A DNA stretch of 64,000 bases from Ashinkailepas kermadecensis. Lineage: Eukaryota; Arthropoda; Thecostraca; Neolepadidae. Both the position numbers and the translations under genes were made by a program. The notes below the pieces were generated by a model. The model saw only the letters and a list, made by a program, of their open reading frames with translations. It was not told where the DNA came from and made no database searches. Shown here piece after piece: positions 45,906 to 58,290 of this stretch (its first letter is position 1; every line of letters begins with the position of its first letter). The DNA lies in contig JAOTOM010004831.1 in assembly GCA_034440615.1 (NCBI GenBank), positions 248,001 through 312,000 on the forward strand, read 5' to 3'.

Positions 45906-46858
45906 TTTAGCTCACCAGTCAAGCGAATATATTGGAAATGCATGCCAAGTAACCATCCAGGCATAGTGTGGTTTAGTGCAAAATTACGTACTGAATTAAT
46001 TATATACAACGAAATGGAAACGTATGGGCTTGGCCATTGCCCGACTGGTAGGTCGCTGCCACTTGCTTCGACTGGTAGAGGGGTCGTTTCTCCACCCCTC
46101 CTCTAATTTTAAAATGGCGCATCGGAGCAATGACACGGAGAACACCGTAATCTTTCACCTGACTAGTACATTCTAATGCACATGCACCTTTTCACCCTGG
46201 ATCAATTATTACGGTCAAGGTGGCGGGACCAAGGTCATGCCTGAAATACATCACAGCTGTGGGTTTTCCCACTAGTAACCTTTTGAACTGATACCTATGA
46301 GGGGTATTCACGGCTTTGCTTTATAATAACATGCTGTATGATTTCAATACGATTTTGAGGTCTGGGTCAGGTCACGAGGCCATCTGAGGTCATTGACCTC
46401 AGATCACCTCATGTGCTCTTTTAACTACGAGGTCACTCTAGGGTACGTAGTGACGCTAAATTCCAACTTAGCCACCATCTCTACCTCAAAGAAGTACAAC
46501 TTTTCCCTCAGGACACCCAAAGCCGTAGACGTTATGGTGGTTTATGACTTGACCCCAACGGGACGAGTTATTGGGTCAGCTTATGATAGTGTACGATGAG
46601 TGGTATGCTTCAGGTCCATACGATGGTTCAGTTCCGAATCCTCTGAAATTTCCTCATAATGACACAAATCGGTGAAAATGGAACAGAGGTAACCTGACCT
46701 TAGGTCAGGTCAGGTTCACGTTAAGAAGCATATTGGAAATGCAAATAGTTGACTTTGATATACACTATTTCTCCTGTAAGTGCCAAATAATTCCATTTGT
46801 TCGTTAACTTCCTACGGGTGGTCAGATTGTTTCGTGGTTGGATCTCTTTGATCTACTC
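45906..46858. other. unannotated; AGGTCA-rich
   Basis: A foldback GAGGGGTCG-TTTCT-CCACCCCTC at about 46078-46101 resembles the ends of the TTAA element family. AGGTCA/TGACCT words cluster at 46360-46410 and 46688-46715. Confidence 0.4.
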
Positions 46859-46860
46859 TT

Positions 46861-46950
46861 TTACACCAATGCCCCATTTTACACCAATGCCCCATTTTAC
46901 ACCAATTCCCCATTTTACACCAATGCCCCATTTTACACCAATGGCCCATT
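46861..46950. repeat. 18-bp tandem, 5 copies
   Basis: Unit TTACACCAATGCCCCATT with single-base variants. Confidence 0.95.
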
Positions 46951-47269
46951 CATGCCGTTCGTGGAGCCGCGTGCTGCCAGTTCTGGACGTCCGCGCTAGC
47001 GTGTCATTATTAGTGTCGCTCGCGTGCCATTGCCGGCCCGTGACAGTGTTGCATGAGGCCCGTGTCCCACGGCCACGCCGTTGCTGTGGCACGTACAGGC
47101 CTCTTTCGTCCCGACTGTTGCCGTATCGCTGTCGGGCCGTGATTTGCCTAGTTCACTTTGCCGTTGTCTCGGCACAGGATCGTACCGGCCGCCTCTGTCG
47201 TGGCGAAGGTCTCGTGCCGGCAGACAGTTGCCAGCCAGAGCGATCAACAACGGTCGGTCAGACCAATCA

Positions 47270-48110
47270 ATGCATTCAGATGTAATAATAGTCCTACCGG
47301 TCAGCCATGATCAGATGTTATAGTCACACATGTCAGCAATGGTCAGATGTTTCAACCAGACCTGCTAGCGACTGTCAGATGCTATGGTCAGACCCATGAT
47401 CAATACTCAGATGCGACAGCAAAGATTGCCAACAATGGTCGGGTGTGACGGTCGGACCCGTGAACAATCGCCTGATGTGAGGGTTCCATCGAGAGTAATC
47501 AGATATGACGAGCATATCTGTCAACATCTATCAGATTCCCTGTTAAAACCGGTATGAAAAGGTCAGATGTTGCAGCCGGGCCTATAAAACATGGTTAGAT
47601 GTCACGGTTGAATCAGTTAATAAAGGATAGATGTGATGAGTAGACCCATCAATAATGGTGCTATTAAATAGCCGTATCCGCAAAAAAAGAAGTCAGATAC
47701 CACGCCTGCCCTGCAGTCGACAATGATGGGATCTAACGGTGGAACCGGACAGCGATGGTCGTATGTGAGGGTCTGACCCGCCAATAAGGGTCGGATGTGA
47801 CTGCCAAACCTGTCAACATTGATGCGATGTGACTGTCGAACCCATCAGCAAGGGTCGGATGTGACAGTCGAACCCATCAGCAAGGGTCGAATGTGACGGT
47901 CGAACCCATCAGCAAAGGTCGAATGCAACGGTCGGGACCATCAACAATGGTCGGATGTGACGGTAGGACCCGTCAGCAAGGACCTGTCATGAAGGTTGGA
48001 ATATGAGGGTCGAAACCGTCAACCGCCAACCGTCAACAAGGGTCGAATGCGACGGTCGTAGCGGTCATCAAGGATCAGATGTGACGGTCGGATCCGTGAC
48101 CAACGGTGGG
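47270..48110. repeat. degenerate ~32-bp minisatellite
   Basis: Best units near 47835-47930: GTCGAACCCATCAGCAAGGG then TCGGATGTGACA. Units become more degenerate toward the left edge. Confidence 0.8.
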
Positions 48111-48264
48111 GTGTGTCAGCCGTGCTGGAAAGCAATGGTCAGACTGGGCAGCCGGCCGGGCGATGTCTCGCACATCCCGGCGTACACCGCGGCCATTCTC
48201 TGCGCCGGATTGCTCGCGAATTATCGGACGAGCGAGGGTTTTCGTCGGGACGTCGGGAAGAATG

Positions 48265-48560
48265 GCCGCGCCTGGCACTCCCCGCCGGCGCGGTGGGGGC
48301 GCACCGTCTGGACGGTCGTTAGGGGGGAGGGGTGACTGTGGCTGTGCCTGACACAACCCGCCGGCGAGGTGGTAGCGCACCGCCTGGACGGTCGTTGGAG
48401 GTGGGGGATTACTGCGGCTGTGCCTGGCACACCCCGCCGGCAAGGCGGTAGCGCACCGCCTGGACGGCCGTCGGGGGGGGGGGTGACTGCGGCTGTGCCT
48501 GGCTCTCCCCGACGGCGCGGCGCGGTGGGGGCGCACCGCCTCGACGTCCGATCGAGTGAA
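48265..48560. repeat. ~76-bp GC-rich minisatellite, 3-4 copies
   Basis: GCCTGGCAC/GCCTGACAC starts at 48270, 48346, 48422 and 48497. Contains CCGCCGGC-AGG and GCACCGCCTGGACGG plus G-runs. Confidence 0.9.
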
Positions 48561-48635
48561 GGCGACTCTGCCCGGCTCCGAAGCTGGTGCGGTGCGGCTC
48601 TTCTCGTTCTCAGCATCCAGCGAGCCAGCAGACAC

Positions 48636-48975
48636 CGGCCAGCTATGTACACTGGAAATGCGCCTCGGGCAGCGGCCAGCTATGTACACTGGAAATGCGC
48701 TCGGACAGCGGCCAGCTATGTACACTGGAAATGCGCCTCGGGCAGCGGCCAGCTATGTACACTGGAAATGCGCTCGGACAGCGGCCAGCTATGTACACTG
48801 GAAATGTCGGGCAGCGGCCAGCTATGTACACTGGAAATGCGCTCGGACAGCGGCCAGCTATGTACACTGGAAATGCGCCTCGGGCAGCGGCCAGCTATGT
48901 ACACTGGAAATGCGCTCGGACACCGGCCAGCTATGTACACTGGAAATGCGCCTCGGACAGCACCTTTATGGCCCG
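48636..48975. repeat. 36/37-bp minisatellite, ~9 copies
   Basis: Unit CGGCCAGCTATGTACACTGG + AAATGCG, with alternating linkers CCTCGGGCAG (37 bp) and CTCGGACAG (36 bp), giving a 73-bp dimer. Confidence 0.95.
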
Positions 48976-49831
48976 GCCAGCTATGCACACTGGAAATGCT
49001 TCTCGGACAGCGCCTATATGGCCGTCGTCCAGATTCATATTTGACATTTTGTTAGGTTAGGGACTTCGGCCCAGATTCATAAAACGCAATTGTGTTATTC
49101 AACGATTTTCAACGATTATTTTCACGTGGAATTGGACGCCATTTCACCATAGTACTCGGTGCTCTGGTGAACCTCCCTCATGAAAGTCTTGCTCTAGATC
49201 TCCAAGAAGCAAGCGGATGCAGAGCATGCAGGTCGCGAAGCCAGTCTGTGAACTTTGATGGCGCATTTTACGTCACAGTCAGGCCATGCAAAAATAGTGG
49301 GAGCTTTGCTTCTGGGAGCTGAGCTTCCCACCAGTCATGTTAACACCCCGTGGACAGAGGCGGGTCAGACTTACACGGTAATCGACAACGCTTGAGGTGC
49401 GAGTCTCTGGGTACACATATTTGCCTTTTCGTTTCATGGCGATTATTACAAGTTTGATGGTATTGCCAGGACGAGTAAAATAAAAAGAACGGGGCACACT
49501 TTCTAACCCATATTTATCGATGGCGAATGCCGGTATCACTCATGACAACAACGCAGTAGTGATCACAAAATACAAGGAAAGCAAATTGGTATTACGCACC
49601 ACTTATGCTCGACCTATGGTGATATTCGTTAAACTTCAATAGCAACGTAAAGCAATATTTCGGACATACGGACTTCTTGTTACTGGTTCCTGTAGGATGT
49701 AATATTGAGATACGGTATTAATCGGTACCTACGATTTGAACCAATACCTACTTGACCTATTATAATCTGGGTAGGATCACATCATAAGTGTTACTTTTTG
49801 GCCCTCGTCGAATCTTAATTATATTCCTATT
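48976..49831. other. unannotated
   Basis: No recognisable gene or array. Confidence 0.4.
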
Positions 49832-49835
49832 TTAA

Positions 49836-50611
49836 CCCGCGCCGTCTCGGGGTTGATATGCGCCCCCTAAAGTTTTTCGCGGATAGTGAAGTACGTCGCA
49901 CGGCAACGCGCCGAAATTTGACATACTTTTCCCACATCAATTTGGCATGTTGTGTGAAAATTTTGAGGTCAGGTCATCTCGGGTCAACGAGTTAGTCAAG
50001 GTCAAATGAGGTTACCTCCAGAAAGGTTCAACCAGTCATCACGCTATAACGGATAAAGATATTTTAATGAAAATTTCAGCGTTTGCTTATCTTTAGGGAC
50101 GAAACAAAACGCACCAAGAGGAATGTTTTATTTTTGCCGTTATTGATTACTTGTCAGTTTTGTATATTTGCCCAATAGAGCTAAAATCGAAGATTCTGGC
50201 TAAAGTAAGCATTTTTTTTGTAAATTAAAAATTTAAATTAAAGAAAATTTAAAACTCAATTTTGAAATTTCAAAGATTTAAAATTTTGACTTTTGGTTGG
50301 GCGAAAGTTCTATGGCCATGGTCGACTTCGCCTTCCTTTTTTATTCCAAATAATTTTTGTTTTTCAAATATCCCATAAAATAAACTCCCCAGAGCCAAAA
50401 ACATGATGTAAGTGGTGAAAACCTGTGCCCTCTAGTGACGTAACTTCTGAGGGATGAAATTTTTGGGGAGGTCTCTAGTCAAACTCGTCGAGAGCTTTCG
50501 GATGACAGCTCTTTCGTTTTCGTGCGATGCTTAGTTTGGAGATTAGAGGGGGGTTTGCATCACCCCCCCCCGTAGACGGTATGTGAGGATATTACCGGAT
50601 AGATGGGAGGG
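49836..50611. mobile_element. G-tract hairpin element, copy E2 (776 bp)
   Basis: Left end TTAA-CCCGCGCCGTCTCGGGG, then GTTGATATGCGCCCCC and GTTTTTCGCGGATAGTGAA. The right end inverted reads CCCTCC-ATCTATCCGG, TACCGTCTACGGGGGGGGG and TGATGCAAACCCCCC. The termini form related inverted repeats. The interior closely matches copy E3 at 51271. Exact TCAAGGTCA at 49996. Non-coding; the right TTAA is imperfect (TTAT). Confidence 0.65.
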
Positions 50612-51270
50612 TTATTATTCCACAGATCATAGCCAGATAAGGAAATTTGAGGAATACATTTGGATTCACTACGTTTCCAACAAGAGTTTCCAGCAAAGTT
50701 CGAAGACCCACGATGACCTTGGATCAGATCAGGATGACCTATATTTATTTTACATTGATCTGCATTGGCCTCATGTGCCACTCTGACTAATAGGTGGGCA
50801 TATAAACATACTGCAGTTCTAACCTACTAACCAGAACATAAATATCGAATTCAAATTGCAAGACTGAAAACCTTGATGACATCACAGCTAGTGACCCAGG
50901 ATGACCTCTGGCTTTTCGGGAGATGGGAGTGGAGGCAGGGTGATGGTCGGAGTGGCATTGAAACCTTATGTCGTTGCGTAGTGTAATTCTCGAGTTATCT
51001 CGAAAAAAGGCACAAGGTGTTCAATCGACTCTCCCCCAGCGAATACTGGGTTGAAGCAAATTTCTTCAAGATGACCACGGTGACTTTCTGACCAGCAAAT
51101 GCACTTATGAATGCAATGTGCTCTCTATATCCCCAGAAATCTGCACGAAAATCCTTATGTAAAAACAGTCTTAATCGATCAAATTTGGGCGTGTGACGGA
51201 CTGAGAATATCTAATTGTCAACCAGACAACAATAGGGGTGACAAAGCAGGTGCATGAGCCATTATAATAA
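50612..51270. other. unannotated, between E2 and E3
   Basis: No recognisable coding or repeat feature. Confidence 0.4.
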
Positions 51271-52073
51271 CCCGCCACGTCTCGGGGGGGGGGAGTTGAT
51301 ATGCCCCCCAAAAGTTTTTCGCGGATAGTGAAAGAACGGCGCGGGCTAGCGCGCCGAAACTTATCCTACTTTTTCCCCACGTCAATTTGGCATGTTGTGT
51401 AAAAATGTTGAGGTCATGTCATCTAGGGTTAACGAGTTAGTCAAGGTCAAGTGAGGCCACCTCCAAACCAGTCGTCACGCTTTAACACATAAAGATATTT
51501 TAATGAAACTTTCAGCGTTTGGTTATCTTTAGGGATGAAGCAAAACGCACCAGAGGAATTTTTGATTTTTTAAAAGTTTTTGATGACTGATTAGTTTTGC
51601 ATATTTACCCATCAGGGTTCAATCGAAGATTCTGGCTAAAGTAAGCTTTTTCATGAAAGCAAGTTGACTTCAAGCAACGTTTTACGGTCCGCTCTTCTCA
51701 TTAGAAAACAACGAAAAATTAAAGAAAATTTAAAACTCCAAACTTCGAAAGTTAAAAAAAAGCATTTTAGGTGGGCAAGTATTTTAGGGCCATGGTCGAT
51801 TTCGCTTTCCTTTTCTGATTCCTTTTTATCTACCCCAAAATGAACTCACCAGAGCCAAAAATATGACGTCCGTCGTGAACACGTAGAACTCCTAGTGATG
51901 TCACTTTTGGGGGATACAATTTTGGGGTGGTTTCTGGTCGTACTCGTCGAGCGCTTTCCGATGACACCTCTTTCGCTTCCGTGCGATGTTTAATTTGGAG
52001 ATTCGAGGGGGTTTGTATCAACCTCCCCCGCCCATAGACAGGGTGTGAGGATCTGACCGGAAAGAGGGGCGGG
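51271..52073. mobile_element. G-tract hairpin element, copy E3 (803 bp)
   Basis: Direct-orientation paralogue of E2. CCCGCCACGTCTCGGGG, TGATATGCCCCCC-AAAAGTTTTTCGCGG and AATTTGGCATGTTGTGT are shared, and the right end is GTTTGTATCAACCTCCCCCG then GGGGCGGG. It carries TCAAGGTCA at 51441. The flanks are AATAA on the left and ATATTTA on the right, so TTAA is not preserved. Confidence 0.65.
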
Positions 52074-53100
52074 ATATTTATTCCAATACGTGCTGTTCCA
52101 TGATACAGTGGTATCGCTCTTTATAAAATAGCTTTGTTCACTTCACTTTTTCCAATGAATACATGCACGTGGGGTCATAGCAGCCCCTGAGCCAATCAGA
52201 GATATCACGAATATATCTGTGGCAAGAGATGCGACATTTTCGGGAGCGTTCAGAATGGTTCGGAAGTTTTCAATTATGATCGTGAAAAAACATCTAAAAC
52301 TGTGCAGCGTTCGTTTCCATGCAAGGGACAATTGTGGTTGAATGGCATGCTGCTCAAAGCTAAGAACAAATGTGTCAGTATGTTGAAGCGATTTTTTCAC
52401 CTGATCTCTGAATATTGCTGTCTGCCTGCTACCCGAACGAAGGTGAGAATATCGATTCCTTCTCTAGTTTTCCTCTTCATTACCTCTTAGTCGTATTCAG
52501 TGTGCCTATGAAAACTTCGGAATAGCATGGAAAACATTGCCTTATAAAGATATTTCGTTATCTGATTTGCTGACACTACGTGAACATATCTGCATCATAG
52601 GCTATCACAGACGTAGGAACCACCCTGCTTCCGGGCCACAAGACTGCTTACCACCAGGATTGCAGGACTGTTTGGCAGTATAATGACAGGACCGCTTTGT
52701 AACCGGATGACAGAACGGCTCTAAACCAACACGATGGAAACACTTTGTGCCAGGAAAGCAGTAGCAATCCTTGACAGGGTTTTGGAATCTCTTTTCTAGG
52801 ATACAGGACCGCTCTCTAGCAGAATCAAGAGTGATCACTTTGCATATGATATGCTGGCCCTGGCCGCCTCAATCATTGATTTGCCCTCCCCAATCAGACC
52901 GAAGCTTAACCGTTTGGCCTATGGGAGTATACAAGACAAAATGGCTTCCGAGGAAACTTTGGCCACCAAAAAGGTCGCTTTCTCTCCCAAAATTAATTTC
53001 ACAAAGTGGCTACCGTCATCAGGTTACCAAGTTAACAATACCTCTCTGTACCAGGACGGCAAGGTCGCTCTCTGCCAGGATGACAGCTGGCAGTGATAAT
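52074..53100. other. unannotated
   Basis: A degenerate repeat of CAGGACCGCTTT/CAGGACTGTTTGG-type words lies at about 52600-52830. No gene recognised. Confidence 0.4.
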
Positions 53101-53104
53101 GTGA

Positions 53105-54835
53105 GCGCCATGTCATGTCACTGTGCTGTGACGCCACAAGGGGAACGTGTCAGGCGCCATGTCATGTCACTGAGCTGTGACGCCACAAGGGGAACGTGTC
53201 AGGCGCCATGTCACCCCACCGAGCTGTGACGCCACAAGGGGAACGCGTCAGGCGCCATGTCATGTCACTGAGCTGTGACGCCACAAGGGGAACGCGTCAG
53301 GTGCCATGTCACCCCACCGAGCTGTGACGCCATCCGGGGAACGTGTCAGGCGCCATGCCACCCCACCGAGCTGTGACGCCACAAGGGGAACGCGTCAAGC
53401 GCCATGTCATGTCACTGAGCTGTGACGCCACAAGGGGAACGTGTCAGGTGCCATGTCACCCCACCGAGCTGTGACGCCATCCGGGGAACGTGTCAGGCGC
53501 CATGTCACCCCACCGAGCTGTGACCCAAAGGGGAACGTTCAGGCGCCATGTCACCCCACCGAGCTGTGACGCCACAAGGGGAACGCGTCAAGCGCCATGT
53601 CATGTCACTGAGCTGTGACGCCACAAGGGGAACGTGTAGGTGCCATGTCACCCCACCGAGCTGTGACGCCATCCGGGGAACGTGTCAGGCGCCATGTCCA
53701 CGAGCTGTGACGCCAAAGGGAAAGGCCATGTCATGTCACTGAGCTGTGACGCCACAAGGGGAACGTGTCAGGCGCCATGTCACCCCACCGAGTGTGGCCG
53801 GGGAACGTGTCAGGCGCCATGTCACCCCACCGAGCTGTGACGCCAAAGGGAAAGCGCCATGTGTACTAAGGGGAACGTGTCAGGTGCCATGTCACCCCAC
53901 CGAGCTGTGACGCCATCCGGGGAACGTGTCAGGCGCCATGTCACCCCACCGAGCTGTGACGCCACAAGGGGAACGCGTCAGGCGCCATGTCATGTCACTG
54001 AGCTGTGACGCCACAAGGGGAACGTGTCAGGCGCCATGTCACCCCACTGAGCTGTGACGCCACAAGGGGAACGTGTCAGGCGCCATGTCATGTCACCGAG
54101 CTGTGACGCCACAAGGGGAACGTGTCAGGCGCCATGTCACCCCACCGAGCTGTGACGCCACAAGGGGAACGTGTCAGGCGCCATGTCACCCCACCGAGCT
54201 GTGACGCCACAAGGGGAACGTGTCAGGCGCCATGTCACCCCACCGAGCTGTGACGCCATCCGGGGAACGTGTCAGGCGCCATGCCACCCCACCGAGCTGT
54301 GACGCCACAAGGGGAACGTGTCAGGCGCCATGTCACCCCACCGAGCTGTGACGCCACAAGGGGAACGTGTCAGGCGCCATGTCTGTCACCGAGCTGTGAC
54401 GCCACAGGGGGAACGTGTCAGGCGCCATGTCACCCCACCGAGCTGTGACGCCACAAGGGGAACGTGTCAGGCGCCATGTCATGTCACCTAGCTGTCACGA
54501 CACAAGGGGAACGTGTCAGGCGCCAGTCATGTCACCTAGCTGTCACGCCACAAGGGGAACGTGTCAGGCGCCATGTCACCCCACCGAGCTGTGACGCCAC
54601 AAGGGGAACGTGTCAGGCGCCATGTCTGTCACCGAGCTGTGACGCCACAGGGGGAACGTGTCAGGCGCCATGTCACCCCACCGAGCTGTGACGCCACAAG
54701 GGGAACGTGTCAGGCGCCATGTCATGTCACCTAGCTGTCACGACACAAGGGGAACGTGTCAGGCGCCATGTCATGTCACCTAGCTGTCACGACACAAGGG
54801 GAACGTGTCAGGCGCCATGTCATGTCACCGAGCTA
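53105..54835. repeat. 49-bp minisatellite, ~35 copies
   Basis: Unit GAGCTGTGACGCCACAAGGG + GAACGTGTCAGGCGCCATGT + CACCCCACC. Variants are CATGTCACT for CCCCACC, GCCATCCGGGG for GCCACAAGGGG, and CTAGCTGTCACGACAC toward the right end. Several units around 53690-53870 have deletions. This is the largest array in the window by length. Confidence 0.96.
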
Positions 54836-55060
54836 TGCCCCCCCTCTGAGACATGGGTAATGCACGCGTTGCAATCATGGTGGTGTGATAGGGCGCGACC
54901 TCGCCATTTGAATGTGATAACTAGTTAGGTCAGTTAGTTACCCTGTTTCAGTTCAATTGTGGCTCGTCGTTGGCAGCAGAAAGTCGCTCGGCTCAGATGA
55001 GTTGTCGACGGAGATCTGCGTCAAGCTGCCCTTAAGTTCGAATTTTGTTAAATTTGGTGG
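54836..55060. other. unannotated
   Basis: Short spacer. Nothing recognised. Confidence 0.4.
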
Positions 55061-55065
55061 CTAAA

Positions 55066-55317
55066 TTGGGCACTTCGGCCTCCTCAGGCCATTTCGTTCC
55101 GTGAATGAAACTGAAAAGAATGCTATGTTGTATAATTCAGTTCATAAATCCTGAAGCAGGTTTGTGTTGCGGATAAAAATGAAAAGTAGTTCGATCAGAA
55201 ATGGGTGATCATCCCCCAACAGTGTGCGCAGTGGAAAAGGAATTTTGTGTGAGGAAATAATCCATCATTATTTTTTTGAGGCCAGTGGAATTGCGGACAG
55301 TGTAGGAGTGGTAACCG
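55066..55317 (-). pseudogene. 3'-end fragment of the LINE-2 family
   Basis: Matches 60196-60440. Both end in GGCACTTCGGCCTCCT-AGGCC on the plus strand, which on the LINE strand is a small terminal stem (GGCCT-AGGCC) followed by GAAGTGCC. The minus-strand frame preserves CCCAACAGTG/ACACTG coding blocks corresponding to the LINE C-terminus. It is cut at 55317 by the 16-bp array. Confidence 0.75.
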
Positions 55318-55995
55318 GACAAATGTACGTAAAGCAAATGTACGTGTGGCAGATGTACGTACGCAAATGTACGTAAGCAAATGTACGTAAGCGCAGATGT
55401 ACGTATTGCAATTGTACGTAAGCGCAGATGTAAGAATGGCTAATGTACGTAAGCGCAAATGTACGTATGGCAAATGTACGTAAGCGCAAATGTACGTAAG
55501 CGCAAATGCACGTAAGCGCAAATGTACGTAAGCGCAAAAGTACATAACCGCACATGTACGTAAGCGCAAATGCACGTATGCGCATAAGTACGTGAGCGCA
55601 AATGTACGTAACCGCAAAATGTACCTAAGTACAAATGGACGTAAGCGCAAAAGTACGTATGTGCAAATGTACGTAAGCGCAGATGTACGTATGCGCGAAA
55701 GTACGTAAGTGCAAATGTACGTATGTGCAAATGTACGTAAGCGCAATTGTACTTAAGCGCAAATATACGTATGCGTAAATATACGTAATTGCAAATGTGC
55801 GTAAGGGCAAAAGTATTTCAGCGAAAATGTACGTATGCAGATATGGACGTAACCGCAAAAGTACGAATGGCAGATGCACGTAAGCTCAGATACACGAAAG
55901 CGCAAAAGTACGTATGGCAAATGAACTGAGGACAGATATACGTAGGAGCAAATGTGCGTATGGCAAAGGTACGTAAGCGAATGTATGTAGGCGCA
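55318..55995. repeat. 16-bp degenerate minisatellite, ~40 copies
   Basis: Unit AAGCGCAAATGTACGT with frequent single-base changes and some spacer loss (GGCAAATGTACGT). Divergence rises toward both ends. Repeat-derived frames (RLRTFALTYICAYV) are artefacts. Confidence 0.93.
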
Positions 55996-56807
55996 AGGGG
56001 GGAGGAGAGTTATTTTTTAGGCGTGCTGGACCATGAAGGTCATTTGCGCCGCCTTTAAAGCGAGTACGTTACATGTCTGTTTATATAGCGAGCGTTTGTG
56101 ATCAAGGTGCAAGCAAGTGGACATTTACGTTAAGGGATTTTACGTTAGTTTGCGTGATAGTTTAGGTGCTGAAGGCGAGGGTATGGGTTGGGGACAGCTC
56201 CCTGATGCCTAAATGGTTTAGTTTTACTTTACTCCTCCACAAAATAATTCGTAGTTTGGGTGGGGGTGGAGGTGTTTTGAGAGTGGCGAGAAGTTGATTT
56301 TGCCAGGGTGCCGGCTTTGGCCTACTCTTATCGAAGAGCACCGAGGGATCTTTACCGTGCGAACAAGGAGGTAATTGTTCACACCGCCTATCACGCCGGC
56401 CGACGCGTGTTATTTGTTAGTAGCGGGTTAGTCTAAGCATGCCATGCAGGGTTGTCAGTTGGGTTAGTACGGTGTTTTGCAATTCGGCTCCTCTACGTCC
56501 GCTGTACCTCTGGGTGGCCGTTTACGTTATGAGTTGCTAGGCAAATCGGCTCATCTACGTCCGATGGCTCCTCTGGGTAGTCGTTTTACGCTATGCTAAT
56601 TTTTACTTTTATTTTTTGTTTATATTTCCTAAAGCAAGTCGGCGCATCTACTTCCGACGGCACCGCTAGGAAGCCATTTATTTCTAATCGAGAAGCAAAT
56701 CGGCTCATGTACGTCCGACGCCATGCGGGGATGGCTATCTACGTGTTTCTTACGAGTGTTTCGCGGTCATGCATTGCGAGTTGATGTGAGTGTTGATGGT
56801 GTGGTGC

Positions 56808-57231
56808 CTACAGTGCTCCGGCTAGTTTTGTGGCATACAGATATTCAAATAGCAATTGAATCAGTTCTGGGTACTTGTCACCGAGAAGCGATGGAAGCGA
56901 TAGGGTGATGCCATCTTTTTGACAGAATGCCTTAAGTGGTTGTCTTTGAGAGCTAAAGCTACTACAGTCTAGCAGGATGTGGCCTATGCTTAACGTGGTG
57001 TTGCAGGTGCCGCGGTGCGGTGTTGTATATTGGTCACCCTCTAATTGAGGCTGTGTTAGTTCTGTGCAACCAGTTCTAAGTATAGTGAGGATGACCTCTT
57101 TTTGTCGGTGATATTGATTTGATGTGTTCCATGTACCTATTGTTGGTTTGATTGCGTGGGTGTGGTTGGATTTGTGTTGTGTTGAGTTGTGTTGTGTCCA
57201 TGTGTTCTGTTGATGTTTCCCGAATGTGGCG
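56808..57231 (-). pseudogene. LINE-1 C-terminal cysteine-knuckle domain
   Basis: The minus-strand frame ending with TAG at 56808-56810 reads GTCNTTLSIGHILLDCSS, then KAFCQKDGITLSLPSLLGDK and LFEYLYATKLAGAL. This is the C-x-x-C...H-I-L-x-x-C signature that closes RNase H-bearing LINE ORF2s. The first Cys appears to be Arg (HRGTC). The paralogous motif in LINE-2 keeps both cysteine positions more closely. Confidence 0.8.
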
Positions 57232-57810
57232 TTATTGGAGTGCTTTGCAATCGTCTACCGAATATTCCACGCTAGGGTAAGTGTTCAATGCTAAGGCTTG
57301 CTTTGCGAGCCGGTCTGCTTCTTCGTTAGCTGGGATGTTGGCGTGGCCCGGAATCCAGAGGAAGGAAAGGTTCATGTTTACGTTATGGGCCACGGGTTGT
57401 TGGATTATATCAATGAAGTGATGTGGACAGTCGTGGGTGTTGCTAATTGACTGGAGGACAGATTTGGAGTCTGAGCAAATTACTACGTTTTTAGCTTTAC
57501 GTCTCATGAGAATGGTGATAGCGGCCAGAATGGCCATTGCTTCAGCGGAGTAGATGGAGAAGTTATCCGGTAGACGCTTGGAAAGTCTGAGACCTGGTCC
57601 AGTGATGCCGATGCCTACCTTTGCCTCGTGTTTCGACCCATCCGTGAATACGAGTGATTTGTGTTTGTTGTCATCGGCGAACTTGTGGAAGAGGCCAAGA
57701 ATTTCCGCCGATGTGATAGTGGATTTCTTCTCCGAGAGCAAGTACTCGAACTTTGGTTGACTGAAAGTCCAGAATGGCCTAGTGGGCGGTCGAGTTGCAG
57801 TGGATGGCAT
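57232..57810 (-). pseudogene. LINE-1 RNase H domain
   Basis: 192-codon open piece. Residue 57 is Asp of FTDGSK, residue 90 Glu of YSAEAMAI, residue 114 Asp of ICSDSKSVLQS, and residue 166 Asp of NEEADRLAK, with His156 in IPGHANIP. These are all the RNase H catalytic positions (D-E-D-D plus His). The domain degrades the RNA strand of the RNA/DNA hybrid during target-primed reverse transcription. The catalytic set is intact although flanking linkers carry stops and frameshifts. Confidence 0.88.
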
Positions 57811-57876
57811 TGCGACGTTTAGATTTGAGAGAGCCGTGGAAATTTGGATGCTATATGGTGGAAGTTTGCGCGCAAA

Positions 57877-58290
57877 TCAGCTCTTGTCGTATCTGTCAGG
57901 CGTAAAGAGCGCTGTGCTGGATGATTTTGAGTGGATTTGATTTTGATGTGGTAGCGGCACAGCTGTTGTGTCCTCTGGACGTGGAGTGTTTGAGTCCACT
58001 AGAAGACTGGCTATCGGTGTGGTGCTGAGGGCACCTGTGGCTGCTCTGATGCAGCTGTTTTGGATGATTTCTAAATTTCGGCTCTGGCTTTCTGAAATGG
58101 TGGCAAAAATGATGCTGTGTATTCTAGGATGGGTCGTATGATTGATGTGTGCAGTCGCATTAGTGTTTTCCTGTCTCCGCCCCAGTATGTGCCTGCAAGT
58201 GCACGTAATATGTTGACGCGCTTCGCGCATCGCTTCGCGCATCGCTGCGAGATGGAGGTGATGTCGGTGTTAAAACTGAGTTTTTCGTCT
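57877..58290 (-). pseudogene. LINE-1 RT thumb/linker region
   Basis: Downstream of the RT the frame continues after a TGA (GVH-stop-DEKLSFNTD) through RVNILRALAGTYWGGDR and RLHTSIIRPILEYTA, a conserved LINE motif. It stops in-frame after KARAEI and continues in other frames (VDSNTPRPEDTTAVPL). A 12-bp unit (CGCTTCGCGCAT) is tandemly duplicated at about 58218-58245, inserting Cys-Ala-Lys-Arg copies. Confidence 0.7.

Noticed and set aside
53105..54835. CRISPR-like or coding repeat array at 53-55 kb
   Set aside because: No unique spacers. The 49-bp unit is continuous and frames break at every unit.
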